From JBCDCP01 sp039181495 (lineage in GTDB: Bacteria; Pseudomonadota; Alphaproteobacteria; Rhizobiales; Tepidamorphaceae), in the NCBI GenBank assembly GCA_039181495.1, contig JBCDCP010000018.1:1-30397 (forward strand): DNA of 30,397 nt. Direction: 5' to 3'. A model generated the notes under the pieces. That model was given only the letters and a program-made list of their open reading frames with translations. It searched no databases and had not been told where the DNA came from. Shown here piece after piece: positions 14,708-23,458 of the stretch (the first letter of the stretch is position 1; every line of letters begins with the position of its first letter). A program made the translations under genes and the position numbers.

Positions 14708-15928
14708 TCAGTCCTTGACGACGACCGTCTCCCAGCTGCCATCCGCCTTGACCGTATTGAGCGAATAGAGACCGGCCACATCGCCATTGCCATCAAACTC
14801 GATAACCCCGGATGCACCCTGATAGTTGATATCGTCTCCGGCAGCGAGTGCGGCCTTGGCCTTCTCCCACTCGCCGGGCATAATTTCCATACCGGGTGCA
14901 TTGGCAACATCCCGCAACGCAGCGCCAATCTTGTCGCGGTCCGCCTCGCCCGCCTTCTCGATGGCGAGCGCCATTAGGAACGCGATGTCGTAACCGTGCG
15001 CCACATACGGCGCCCCAGCTTCCAGACCAGCCTCCTCAGCGATGGATGCGAAAGCCTTGTAGGCCTGAGCATCTGGATCGGATGCAGCCTGTGCAATCAC
15101 AAGCTTGTCGCCGGCCAGGTTCTCGGCACCGATCTGCTCCACAACCGTGTCATCGAACATGCCGTCGGCCGCCATGAACTTTTCGAACAGGGCGTTTTCT
15201 AATGCGTTGCGGATGATCGTAATGCCGGAGCCATTGTAATAGGCGAACAGCACCAACCCCTGCGCGTCGCCACCACCGGACAGTGTCGCCAACTCCGATC
15301 GATAAGACGGCTTGTTCGGCTCATGCATCTGTTCAGCCGTGATGGTCCCACCGAGTTCCTTGAAGCTGTCGATGAAAACCCGTGCCAGACCCGAGTTGTA
15401 ATCATCATTGGCGAAGGTCACAGCGACCGTTTCGAGGCCCGAGGCCATGGCCTGTTCAGCCATGAAGCGCCCCTGATAGGCGTCAGACGGTGCGACACGA
15501 AAGACGGTGTCTTCGTCCTCAAGTGCTGTGATCGACGGAGCCGTGGCCGAATCCGACATCGCAATCACGCCAGCGGGGATCGACACTGATTGGACCATCG
15601 CGCCGGTTGCGCCTGAGCAGCTTGGCCCAAGGATCGCCACCACCTGATCGACATTGACGACCTTGTTGCCGGCATCAACGCCTGCTTTCGGGTCGCAGGC
15701 GGAGTCACCCAGCACCAGGGAGTAGGTCTGTCCGTCAAACAGCCCGCCCTGATCGTTGATGGTTTTGGCTGCCAGATTGCGGCTGTCGACCACCTTGGCG
15801 ATCAGCTCGGCGATCGGACCGGTCACCGCGCCAAGCGATCCGACTTTCACTTCCTGGGCCTGTGTCATTCCGATGCTAAGCGCAAGGACCGACGCGGCAC
15901 CCGCCATCCTTGTGAGGGATTTCAGCAT
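14708..15928 (-). CDS. ABC transporter substrate-binding protein, LIV/HAAT type
   Basis: Periplasmic binding protein of the branched-chain/hydrophobic amino-acid (LivK-like, type I fold) class. The 406-aa product has a Sec signal (MLKSLTRMAGAASVLALSIGMTQAQ) followed directly by the family opening EVKVGSLGAVTGPIAEL. Other conserved stretches are GPSCSGATGAMV with PAGVIAMSDSATAPSI (residues about 100-130), FRVAPSDAYQGRFMAE, and NDDYNSGLARVF. A good GGAGAGG ribosome site precedes the ATG. It lies last in the operon, 111 bp after livM. The ligand is not deducible: besides branched-chain amino acids, relatives bind urea, amides or aromatic acids. Confidence 0.9.
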   Translation of the reverse strand: MLKSLTRMAGAASVLALSIGMTQAQEVKVGSLGAVTGPIAELIAKVVDSRNLAAKTINDQGGLFDGQTYSLVLGDSACDPKAGVDAGNKVVNVDQVVAILGPSCSGATGAMVQSVSIPAGVIAMSDSATAPSITALEDEDTVFRVAPSDAYQGRFMAEQAMASGLETVAVTFANDDYNSGLARVFIDSFKELGGTITAEQMHEPNKPSYRSELATLSGGGDAQGLVLFAYYNGSGITIIRNALENALFEKFMAADGMFDDTVVEQIGAENLAGDKLVIAQAASDPDAQAYKAFASIAEEAGLEAGAPYVAHGYDIAFLMALAIEKAGEADRDKIGAALRDVANAPGMEIMPGEWEKAKAALAAGDDINYQGASGVIEFDGNGDVAGLYSLNTVKADGSWETVVVKD

Positions 15929-16039
15929 TCCACCTCTCCCAAAGTTCCGCTTTTGTCGCGGGTTGTCCGGCCTTGGCTTCCCCTGCCGGCTTGTCCGAGA
16001 GATTATGCAACTGGGGGGAAAAGCGTCAATTGAAACGGC

Positions 16040-17002
16040 TTACTCAGCCGGCTTTCGTGCCAGCGGAGGTGGCGGCTCGCGACGTTCAGGCAGGATTCCG
16101 CCGGCATAACGTTGCAGAACGATCTGAAGCACAAGCCCGATCAGAAAGATGCGAATATAGGCTGATCGCACCGCCCAGTCTGGCGGCAATTGGCTCGTCA
16201 GGATTTCCGTGGCCGACCAGACCGTCCACATCAGCATCGCGCCGAGGATCGCGCCCTTGTTGTTGCCGCTGCCCCCAACGATCAGCATCACCCAGACCAG
16301 GAAAGTCGCGGTCAACGGGTCCGAGAGATTTGGATCGACGAATTTGAGATAATGCGCCATCAGCGCCCCGCCCAAACCCATCAGCGCTGAACCCAGGACG
16401 AAGGCCTGAACCCGAAACGCCTCAACATGTTTGCCGGCGGCACGTGCCGAATCTTCATTCTCCCGGATGGCCGTCATTACACGACCCCAAGGCGACAGCC
16501 GTGCCCGCTCGAGCGCAAGGTAGAGCGCGAATACGATCAGCAGGAGCAAAGCCGCCATGGCAATCTGGTTCCATGGCTCGGGCAATCCTTCGAAGGGCTT
16601 TGGCACCAGTGCGATCCCGCGCGCGCCATTCGTCGCCCAAAGTTCGTTCTTCAGGATCAACCGAAAGATCTCGGCGATCCCCAGAGTCGCAATGGCGAGA
16701 TAATCAGCCCTGAGCCGGATACAGGTCTTGGCAACGGTCCAGCCCAGCGCTGCCGAGATCAGCATGGCGGCAATGGCGGCCACCGGGACCGGCAGCCCGA
16801 ACCCGCCGAGATGCGCGGCCGCCGGCGGTGTGGTCAGGATCGCCGCAACATACCCACCAACGGCAAAGAACCCGGCGATCCCGGCATTGAACAACCCCGT
16901 AAATCCCCACTGGATGTTCAGCCCAAGCGTCAGCACCGCGTAGATACCGCCCATGGTGAGCAGCGACAGCGCATACAGAAAGATGCCGTAGGCCTGATCC
17001 AT
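16040..17002 (-). CDS. livM: LivM-type ABC transporter permease
   Basis: Second permease of the LIV/HAAT importer, 320 aa. The start is the ATG at 17002 (MDQAYGIFLYALSLLTMGGIYAVLTLGLNIQWGFTG written in the frame), which overlaps the livH stop by one base (TGATG); the frame stays open upstream but that part is a shadow of livH. There are about eight to ten membrane segments. The family motifs GLNIQWGFTGLFNAGIAGFFAVG near the N-terminus and the cytoplasmic loop WGRVMTAIRENEDSARAAG (EAA-type, contact to the ATPases) are present, as is GGSGNNKGAILGA. It ends in an Arg-rich tail. Confidence 0.92.
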   Translation of the reverse strand: MDQAYGIFLYALSLLTMGGIYAVLTLGLNIQWGFTGLFNAGIAGFFAVGGYVAAILTTPPAAAHLGGFGLPVPVAAIAAMLISAALGWTVAKTCIRLRADYLAIATLGIAEIFRLILKNELWATNGARGIALVPKPFEGLPEPWNQIAMAALLLLIVFALYLALERARLSPWGRVMTAIRENEDSARAAGKHVEAFRVQAFVLGSALMGLGGALMAHYLKFVDPNLSDPLTATFLVWVMLIVGGSGNNKGAILGAMLMWTVWSATEILTSQLPPDWAVRSAYIRIFLIGLVLQIVLQRYAGGILPERREPPPPLARKPAE

Positions 17003-17892
17003 CAGAAGACGCGCCCCCTGAACAGACCCGAGGGGCGCCAGATCAGCATCGCGACCATGATGGCAAATGCCACGCCGGCCTTGTAGCCCGGCGGCACAAG
17101 CGGCGCCGTGCCAAACCAGGCATAGGTCGACAGCTCTTCGGCGATGCCAATGACCAACCCACCTGCCATCGCGCCATAGGGGCGCCCGATGCCTCCGAGA
17201 ATGGCGGCGGCAAAGACCGGCAGCAGAATCTTGAACCCCATCTGGGTTTCGACATGGGTGTCGATGGCAAGGAACGTCCCTGCGGCGGCCGCAAGCCCGG
17301 CGCCAACGAACCACGTCGCACGGATGACCGCTTCTGTATCGATACCGGTCACGCGCGCAAGCTCCGGCGAGTCCGACATCGCCCGCATCGCCTTACCAGT
17401 CTTGGTGTAGCTCAGCAGCCAGTGCACACCGATCATCAGCACGACCGCCGATCCTACAATCAGCACATGCCGCGGCGAGATTCTGAGAGACTCGAATAGG
17501 ACAAACGGCCGTTGGATACCGGGGATCATCGCCTCGATCTGCACCCCCCAGATGAGCTGGATTGCCGACCGCAGCATCAGCATCAGCCCGAAAGACGCCA
17601 TAACCAGAATGACCGTGTCGCTGGCCCGCAACGGCTTGTAGAAAACCCGATCCATGCCGATCGCAATCAATCCCGTGGCCGCCATGGCGACCGGCAGCAC
17701 AATCAGCGGATGAAGTCCTGTTCCCCAGACCAGCGTCAGGGTGAGGTAGGCCCCCAGAGTTATCGTCGCGCCATGGGCGAAATTGGCAAAGCGAAGGATG
17801 CCGAATGTGAGCGACACCCCGATCGCACCGATTGCGTAAATCGAGCCCAGGACAATGCCCGGAATGAGGTGAAAGCTGAGGAACTCCATCAA
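17002..17892 (-). CDS. livH: LivH-type ABC transporter permease
   Basis: First permease of the importer, 296 aa with about eight membrane segments. Family motifs are LGSIYAIGAIGVSLTFGILRFANFAHG near residues 16-40, the coupling loop TKTGKAMRAMSDSPELARVTGID (about 163-185), and ILGGIGRPYGAMAGGLVIG near residue 231. The start overlaps the livF stop by four bases (ATGA), and the stop overlaps the livM start, so the three are translationally coupled. Confidence 0.93.
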   Translation of the reverse strand: MMEFLSFHLIPGIVLGSIYAIGAIGVSLTFGILRFANFAHGATITLGAYLTLTLVWGTGLHPLIVLPVAMAATGLIAIGMDRVFYKPLRASDTVILVMASFGLMLMLRSAIQLIWGVQIEAMIPGIQRPFVLFESLRISPRHVLIVGSAVVLMIGVHWLLSYTKTGKAMRAMSDSPELARVTGIDTEAVIRATWFVGAGLAAAAGTFLAIDTHVETQMGFKILLPVFAAAILGGIGRPYGAMAGGLVIGIAEELSTYAWFGTAPLVPPGYKAGVAFAIMVAMLIWRPSGLFRGRVF

Positions 17893-18641
17893 GACACGGC
17901 CTCCTCGGACGCGGTCTTGGCGCCAAGGAACATCTGAGCCACTTCCTTGTTGGCCAGAAGATTGGGACCCGTATCGTCGAGGCGGTTGGTGCCGTCGACG
18001 AGGATGTAGCCCCGGCTGGCTATGCCGAGGGCCTGCTTGGCATTCTGCTCCACCATCAGGATTGGCGTGCCAGCAGCATTGATCTCACGCACCACCCGGA
18101 AAATCTCGCCGCGAAACTTCGGTGAAAGGCCGGCCGTCGGTTCGTCGAGCAGCAGGATCTTGGGATCCAGCATCAGCGCTTTCGCCATGGCCACCATCTG
18201 CCGCTGGCCACCTGACAGCGTGCCGGCAGGCTGACTGCGTTTTTCGCGCAGGTCGGGGAACAGCGTGTACATCTCTTCGATGCGCGGCCGGTAGTCATCG
18301 TTCCGCACATAGGCACCCATTTCGAGGTTCTCTTCGACTGAAAGATTGACGAAGACATTCGAGGTCTGCGGCACATAACAAACACCCTGCCGCACCACTC
18401 GGTCGGGTTGGAGCCCGGTAATATCCTGTCCGGCCAGCTCAATGGCGCCGCCCGTCACCCGCGACAGGCCGAAGACAGCCTTCATGGCAGTGGATTTTCC
18501 GGCCCCGTTCGGCCCGATAATGACGACGATCTCGCCGGGATCAACATGCAGTGAGACGCCATGCAGGATTTCGGTCTCGCCATAGCCGCAATTGAGATCG
18601 CGGATATCGAGAACGCGCGAGGACTGGCTTTGAGCGCTCAT
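17889..18641 (-). CDS. livF: LivF-type ABC transporter ATP-binding protein
   Basis: Cytoplasmic ATPase of the importer, 250 aa. Walker A is GPNGAGKST (residues 43-51), the signature is LSGGQRQMVAMAKAL, and Walker B is ILLLDEPTAGLSP. The short C-terminal region, without the LivG extension, and the sequence CYVPQTSNVFVNLSVEENLEMGAY mark it as LivF rather than LivG. The 4-base overlaps with livG upstream and livH downstream show a tightly coupled operon. Confidence 0.94.
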   Translation of the reverse strand: MSAQSQSSRVLDIRDLNCGYGETEILHGVSLHVDPGEIVVIIGPNGAGKSTAMKAVFGLSRVTGGAIELAGQDITGLQPDRVVRQGVCYVPQTSNVFVNLSVEENLEMGAYVRNDDYRPRIEEMYTLFPDLREKRSQPAGTLSGGQRQMVAMAKALMLDPKILLLDEPTAGLSPKFRGEIFRVVREINAAGTPILMVEQNAKQALGIASRGYILVDGTNRLDDTGPNLLANKEVAQMFLGAKTASEEAVS

Positions 18642-19402
18642 GCGGCCTCGTCTCCGCCGAGATAAGCATCCAGCACGCGGCTGTCCTTCCGCACCGACTC
18701 GAAATCACCCTCGACCAGCACCCGACCCTCGGCCAGTACGATGACCGGATCGGTCAGATCCGCAATCAGCTCCATGTCGTGCTCGATCAGGCAGAAGGTA
18801 TAGCCACGCTCGGAATTGAGCCGCCGGATCATGTCGGCGATCTTGCCAAGTAGCGTCGGGTTGACGCCGGCACCCGGCTCATCAAGCAGCACAATGCGCG
18901 GCTCGGCCATCATGGTCCGGCCAAGTTCCAGTAGCTTCTTTTGTCCGCCGGAGAGATTGCCGGCCAGTTCATCGCGCACATGGGCCAGCGACAGAAAATC
19001 GAGCGCGTCCTCTGCCCGCTCGCGCACCTCGGCCTCCCGTGCCCGCACCATGCCGGGTCTGATCCAGGTTGAAACAAGGCTTTCGCCGGGCTGACCTGTT
19101 GGCACCACCATCAGATTTTCAAGCACGGTGAGCTGGCCGAACTCGTGCGGGATCTGGAACGTCCGAACGACACCGCGATGGAACAGCTCATGGGTCGGCA
19201 GGCCGGCGACATTCTCGCCCTCGAGCAGCACCTCTCCCGATGACGGCTTGAGCGCGCCAGCAATACAGTTGAACAGCGTCGTCTTGCCGGCACCGTTCGG
19301 ACCGATCAGCCCCGTGATCGATCCTTCTGCAATCTCCAGCGTTACCCCATCGAGCGCAACGAGCCCACCAAAGGCCATCTTGAGATTGTTGATCTTGAGC
19401 AT
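18638..19402 (-). CDS. livG: LivG-type ABC transporter ATP-binding protein
   Basis: Second ATPase of the importer and first gene of the leftward liv operon. With the start at 19402 (MLKINNLKMAFGGLVALDG) it is 254 aa; the frame opens further upstream at 19453, but the added 17 residues do not look like the family and neither start has a good ribosome site. Walker A is GPNGAGKTT (34-42), the signature is LSGGQKKLLELGRTM, and Walker B is IVLLDEPGAGVNP. The LivG-specific C-terminus FCLIEHDMELI...VIVLAEGRVLVEGDF is complete. The promoter should lie in the gap next to the 38-bp repeat at 19491. Confidence 0.92.
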   Translation of the reverse strand: MLKINNLKMAFGGLVALDGVTLEIAEGSITGLIGPNGAGKTTLFNCIAGALKPSSGEVLLEGENVAGLPTHELFHRGVVRTFQIPHEFGQLTVLENLMVVPTGQPGESLVSTWIRPGMVRAREAEVRERAEDALDFLSLAHVRDELAGNLSGGQKKLLELGRTMMAEPRIVLLDEPGAGVNPTLLGKIADMIRRLNSERGYTFCLIEHDMELIADLTDPVIVLAEGRVLVEGDFESVRKDSRVLDAYLGGDEAA

Positions 19403-19490
19403 GGGCGGGATGAAAACCGGACCGAGAGTGCACCAGAGGCGATAGCTGACCATCGCAACGGTACGACCGCCATGTCACAGGTCAAAGTGA

Positions 19491-19528
19491 TCGGCGGGGC
19501 CTACACAATCAATGGTGTGCACGAAAGC
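19491..19528. repeat. 38-bp direct repeat, copy 1
   Basis: Matches 22545-22582 at 35 of 38 positions in the same orientation; the longest exact block is TACACAATCAATGGTG. It lies in the gap between livG and the outer-membrane protein gene. After the core the two copies keep a looser similarity for about 25 bases (both reach GATCGG). No homology to a known element is recognised. Confidence 0.8.
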
Positions 19529-19561
19529 AGAAATGGCTGTCGAGCAGATCGGCAGGCAGCG

Positions 19562-21496
19562 TCAGTCGACCGCGGGCACCGCTCCTACCCAGTATCCGAT
19601 ATTTGGCAAATCCGGCGCGGTAGCCGCCTCGCGATCAAATGGCGTGACGCTGCCCAAGCGCACGCGAATTCCGCCAAAGACGCCTTGGTCGACGAGTTCG
19701 TCGGTTGTGCCGGTCAACGATTGCTCCAGAACTCTCACACCGCGGTACGCTAGAAACATCGATGCTGAACCGCCGGCATATTCGATGGGCAATTGATGTT
19801 CGATCTCCGCGCCCCAAGTCATCAATTCAACAGGATTAGGGCCCACGAAGACCGAGTCATTGTCCTGCTCGCCCGTGGCATAGGCAAACTCGCCCTGCAC
19901 CATGGTGCGCCCACCATGAAGGAAGACCTGGCCAATCAGTCGTGCGAACAGCGCCTCGTCAATCGTCTCTGGATCGTCAGCGGTGGTGTTTATCGTGCCG
20001 ACCTGTACAGCGAACGAACCAAACTCGTTGAGATAGCGGCCGCTCACACCAAACAGCCGATTGGTTGAATCATGGCTGGTCGAGCCCGGTCTACTAAGGA
20101 TGTCAGTGCCGCCAGCGGCACCAAACGCGGCAAAAGTGAGCGGGCCGAAGTCGAACGCGATCTGCCCACCAAACAGATGACTACTATCGTAGCTGTCGCT
20201 GCTTGGCGCGCCGTCGGATGTGTCATTGCCGAAGGTCGCCTCGCCATGAATTTCGCCCTGTATGAGCAGGTTGTCGCGAACCGGTACAGCCGCCAGCAGC
20301 TTGCCGCCAAAGAAACCGAAATCATCCACCTCATCGGATGGGTTGGTTGTTTGGTTAAGCGCATCGCCGCTACGGCCCATGTTGCCGACGCCGGCTTCCA
20401 CCTCAACAATCGTCGACATCGATACTGCCAACGATGCCGGTTCGCTGGACAGCAGACTGGTTGACTCAGCCGATGGCCCGTCCAGCGTGCCGCCAAGTGG
20501 AACCGTCAGTCGCACATAGGGCCGCAGCAGGAAACGGTCGGCATTTTCGTCACCTGGCGGTGAGCCGAGAATGTCCACGGTGGTCAGTTGGTTGAAGACG
20601 TCAAACCAGGCGCTTGCATCCACTCCCGCGCTGAGGCGGTAGCGCTGCGTCTGCGGCACATAGCTTAGGCCGATGCGGCCCTCCAGCATCGGCACAGCGT
20701 CGAATTCGTATTCGGAGAATCCAGCCGCAACAAAGGGCAGTGAGCCACTGGCGATCACCGACGTCACACGCGGACCGAAAAGCACCGATGCACTGGCGGC
20801 GAGATCGAAGGACAGCCCACCTGTCAGCGGTGTCGAGGTTTCGATCCCGACATGCGGCCCTACCCCAACAAACACGTCCTCACGATTTTCTTCAAAAACA
20901 AATGCCGGAAAAATCGGAATAGGAGGAGGGTAGAGAAATTGCGTCTTGGTATCAGCCGAGAAATAGCCAAAGCGTAGTCCGGCCGACAGGACAGATTTGG
21001 TGCCGATCTCCGAACCGAGACCAACATCTCGCCTTGCCTCGAAATCAACGATGAGATGGTCTTCCTGGTGCTCGACTGATCCGTTTACATACGCTGTCGG
21101 ATAATAACCGCCGATCACGTTGAACAGAAACGGATCGTAACGCGACTGGCTTTCTTCGCCGGTGCGGCCGAACCGCGCGAAGACCCCCACCTCCCAGGGA
21201 GATGCCGGAATCGGCGCAATCAGCCCGACTGTTCCACCGAAGATCTCTTCGGGTCCAATGTCCAGAATTTCGGCGCTTGGCGCTCGCCTCGCCCACGGTT
21301 GATCGTCACCGAACACCCAACCGCCATCGATCTCGAAGATGAATTGCGCGTCTTCCGCCCGGACAGGCTCAACGTCCGCAGCAAGGCACAACACCACGGC
21401 AAGTGCCGACGTCGAGCAAAGCAGACGATCGCGGGCACGCTCACGGGTCCGGCAAGCCGGTAATCTACTCAACAACAACGCTTTACACTCGCACAC
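19562..21496 (-). CDS. Large outer-membrane beta-barrel protein, apparently two barrels in tandem
   Basis: A 644-aa protein with an Arg-rich N-region, a hydrophobic signal core (LLCSTSALAVVLCLAA) and cleavage near VRA (about residue 47). The start is an uncertain GTG. The mature protein is full of alternating aromatic/hydrophobic strands. Residues about 50-333 resemble Lpg1974/MOMP-type porins (DPFLFNVIGGYYPTAYVNGSVEHQ split here as a motif near 121-144, then GLRFGYFSADTK at 173-184) and end RPYVRLTVPL like a closing strand. A Ser/Ala-rich linker (about 335-360) leads to a second strand-rich half (361-627) ending VFGGIRVRLG. Function is unknown; a porin or surface receptor is likely. Divergent from the sulfotransferase. 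Confidence 0.75.
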   Translation of the reverse strand: MCECKALLLSRLPACRTRERARDRLLCSTSALAVVLCLAADVEPVRAEDAQFIFEIDGGWVFGDDQPWARRAPSAEILDIGPEEIFGGTVGLIAPIPASPWEVGVFARFGRTGEESQSRYDPFLFNVIGGYYPTAYVNGSVEHQEDHLIVDFEARRDVGLGSEIGTKSVLSAGLRFGYFSADTKTQFLYPPPIPIFPAFVFEENREDVFVGVGPHVGIETSTPLTGGLSFDLAASASVLFGPRVTSVIASGSLPFVAAGFSEYEFDAVPMLEGRIGLSYVPQTQRYRLSAGVDASAWFDVFNQLTTVDILGSPPGDENADRFLLRPYVRLTVPLGGTLDGPSAESTSLLSSEPASLAVSMSTIVEVEAGVGNMGRSGDALNQTTNPSDEVDDFGFFGGKLLAAVPVRDNLLIQGEIHGEATFGNDTSDGAPSSDSYDSSHLFGGQIAFDFGPLTFAAFGAAGGTDILSRPGSTSHDSTNRLFGVSGRYLNEFGSFAVQVGTINTTADDPETIDEALFARLIGQVFLHGGRTMVQGEFAYATGEQDNDSVFVGPNPVELMTWGAEIEHQLPIEYAGGSASMFLAYRGVRVLEQSLTGTTDELVDQGVFGGIRVRLGSVTPFDREAATAPDLPNIGYWVGAVPAVD

Positions 21497-21612
21497 GACA
21501 AACTCATCAGACGAGCCGCCGCGCGCGTCAGGTAGCGTCTGTTAGCATCACTCAGAAGATTGGACAATAAACCGCAACAATGAGGTACGGCGGAATCGAC
21601 TGCTTTGGTTAA

Positions 21613-22536
21613 GTGTGGCCATCCGACCACGACTCTGGGAAAAGGGGGCTATTAACCGGGACAAGGCAGGCAGCCACTTTGGAAAAGCCAAGCGGAATCA
21701 TCTGGATCGCCTCCTATCCCAAGTCCGGCAACACCTGGACACGCAGCTTCCTGCACAATCTAATCAATGTTCTCTCGGGCGACGCTGAGGAGGCGCATGA
21801 CATCAACGCAATGAACGTGATGTCGGCGTGGGAGATCGCGGCGCCACCCTACGAAGCGGCACTCGGCAAGAAGGTCACCAATGCAACGCGCGAGGAGATC
21901 GCTGCCGTGCGCCATCGCGTGCAGAGCGAACTCGCAGGCTCGGTCGAAGGGCTCGCCTTTGTCAAAACGCACCATGCCCTGGTGATGGATCGAGGTGCGA
22001 CGACACTCAACTTCGACGTCACCTCAGGCGCGATCTACATCGTCCGCAATCCGCTCGATGTTGCCATCTCATTTGCCCACCATATGGGCACTGACCTAAA
22101 CAACGCGATCGCACAAATGGGCAAGACCGGGTTGGAGACTGCCATCGGTGAGAGAGCGGTCTATGAGGTCTACGGTTCCTGGAGCCAGCATGTCGAAAGC
22201 TGGACCCGCAATCCGCACCGCACCGTCCATGTCATGCGTTACGAGGACATGCTGACCGACCCGCATGCGGCATTCGGTGCCCTCGCCCGACATCTGCTGC
22301 TGACGCCCACAAAGACGCAGCTTGATCGCGCCGTGGAACTCTCATCATTCGAGAAGCTGAAGGCCCAGGAGGAACAAAACAGCTTTCGAGAAAAGCCGAT
22401 TGCGGCGGAACGCTTCTTTCGCGCTGGCAAAGAAGGGCAATGGCGTGAGGTTCTGACTGGAGAACAGATCACCCGTATCGTCACTGACCATGAGCTTCAG
22501 ATGCGTCGCTTCGGCTACTGGCCGGACGCCGGATGA
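21613..22536 (+). CDS. PAPS-dependent sulfotransferase
   Basis: Cytosolic-type sulfotransferase (Sulfotransfer_1) that would move a sulfonate group from PAPS to an unknown acceptor. The 5-prime-phosphosulfate loop SYPKSGNTW is at residues 34-42. The 3-prime-phosphate motif IYIVRNPLDVAISFAHH (Arg145, Ser153) is intact, and the C-terminal AGKEGQWREVLT provides the last PAPS contacts. About 307 aa, normal for the family. The start is not settled: GTG at 21613 opens the frame, while a TTG at 21679 with AAGGCAGG upstream is an alternative closer to the conserved start. It is divergent from the double-barrel outer-membrane gene, and both lie between the two 38-bp repeats. Confidence 0.88.
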   Translation: MWPSDHDSGKRGLLTGTRQAATLEKPSGIIWIASYPKSGNTWTRSFLHNLINVLSGDAEEAHDINAMNVMSAWEIAAPPYEAALGKKVTNATREEIAAVRHRVQSELAGSVEGLAFVKTHHALVMDRGATTLNFDVTSGAIYIVRNPLDVAISFAHHMGTDLNNAIAQMGKTGLETAIGERAVYEVYGSWSQHVESWTRNPHRTVHVMRYEDMLTDPHAAFGALARHLLLTPTKTQLDRAVELSSFEKLKAQEEQNSFREKPIAAERFFRAGKEGQWREVLTGEQITRIVTDHELQMRRFGYWPDAG

Positions 22537-22544
22537 ACGAAAGC

Positions 22545-22582
22545 TCGGCGGCGCTTACACAATCAATGGTGCGCACGAAAGC
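22545..22582. repeat. 38-bp direct repeat, copy 2
   Basis: Same-orientation partner of 19491-19528 with three mismatches, starting eight bases after the sulfotransferase stop. Together the copies bracket a 3.0-kb segment holding just the outer-membrane protein and sulfotransferase genes. No integrase, transposase or tRNA is near. Confidence 0.8.
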
Positions 22583-22725
22583 CTAACAGGGCCTGTGAAG
22601 CGACGATCGGAGCGTTGCCGGGCTCAAGCCGTTACAGACGCGCTGCCACCCACCGCAATTGAACGCCGCGGTCCAGAACCCCGAATGTTGCGGATCGGTG
22701 TACTACCAAGTTTCCCGGGGCTCAT

Positions 22726-23238
22726 ATGTGTTCAAAAACTAAAGTCGATTTTCATTGGCTCCTGAAGGCCGCATGGATGCACGACCAAGGACCCGGCAAA
22801 GAACCGCTTATCATTCACTTGCAGAAGATCATCTACTTCTCTGTCAGGGTGATGGCAGTGCTCATGGTATTTGTCATTCTTATGGGCGTCGTTGATGTCG
22901 CTTGGACTCTGTATCAGCGCATTATGGAGCCACCGACATACATACTGACAATATCCGATATTCTGGGAATATTCGGAGCCTTTATGGCTGTACTGATTGC
23001 CATAGAAATTTTCATAAACATCACGATCTATCTCCGCGAAGACGTCATTCACGTTAAGATCGTTATAGCGACCGCACTGATGGCCGTCGCACGGAAGGTC
23101 ATAATTCTGGATATGGAACAGACACAGCCCTTGGAACTGTTTGGTTTGGCGTCATTGGTTATTGCGGCAAGTGGCGCTTACTGGCTCGTTCACAAGACGC
23201 CGGCATTCACAGTCAGGCTTCCTGCAGAGAACAAGTAG
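22726..23238 (+). CDS. PsiE-family inner-membrane protein
   Basis: A 170-aa member of the phosphate-starvation-inducible PsiE family, whose molecular role is not known. Four membrane segments are visible (about residues 38-62, 75-100, 108-128 and 138-155). The family block FINITIYLREDVIHVKIV with TALMAVARKVIILDM lies in the middle. The start is uncertain because the ribosome site is weak; Met18 is an alternative. Base composition is close to 48% GC in a sampled stretch, clearly lower than its neighbours, which hints at separate origin. No pho box was recognised upstream. Confidence 0.85.
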   Translation: MCSKTKVDFHWLLKAAWMHDQGPGKEPLIIHLQKIIYFSVRVMAVLMVFVILMGVVDVAWTLYQRIMEPPTYILTISDILGIFGAFMAVLIAIEIFINITIYLREDVIHVKIVIATALMAVARKVIILDMEQTQPLELFGLASLVIAASGAYWLVHKTPAFTVRLPAENK

Positions 23239-23458
23239 ACCGAAAGTCGCGGCTATCCTGCTGCGGATTTGTAAACGCGCATTGCTCCCCGACATTGGCT
23301 TTGGATCAATAGCCATCATACCGATCCGGTCCGGTGGTCAGCACGGATGAACCGGGTCATGATGGCCGCGTAGAAATCGGGCCACGGCGAACTCGACCAC
23401 TGCCGACATTTGCCTGACCCGGACAATCACACTCGCGATTTTTATTGAACTGGCAGTC
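23239..23458. other. Intergenic region between psiE-type gene and DUF255 gene
   Basis: 220 bp with no gene, terminator hairpin or promoter that I can support. The sequence returns to high GC here. Confidence 0.4.

Noticed and set aside
17003..17314. N-terminal extension of the livM frame
   Set aside because: This part is an alternative frame of livH, rich in Arg, Cys and His; the ATG at 17002 with its one-base overlap of the livH stop fits the family start.
19491..22582. Insertion sequence or integrative element ending in the 38-bp repeats
   Set aside because: The copies are direct, not inverted, and no transposase, integrase or tRNA attachment site is present, so it is reported only as a repeat-bracketed segment.
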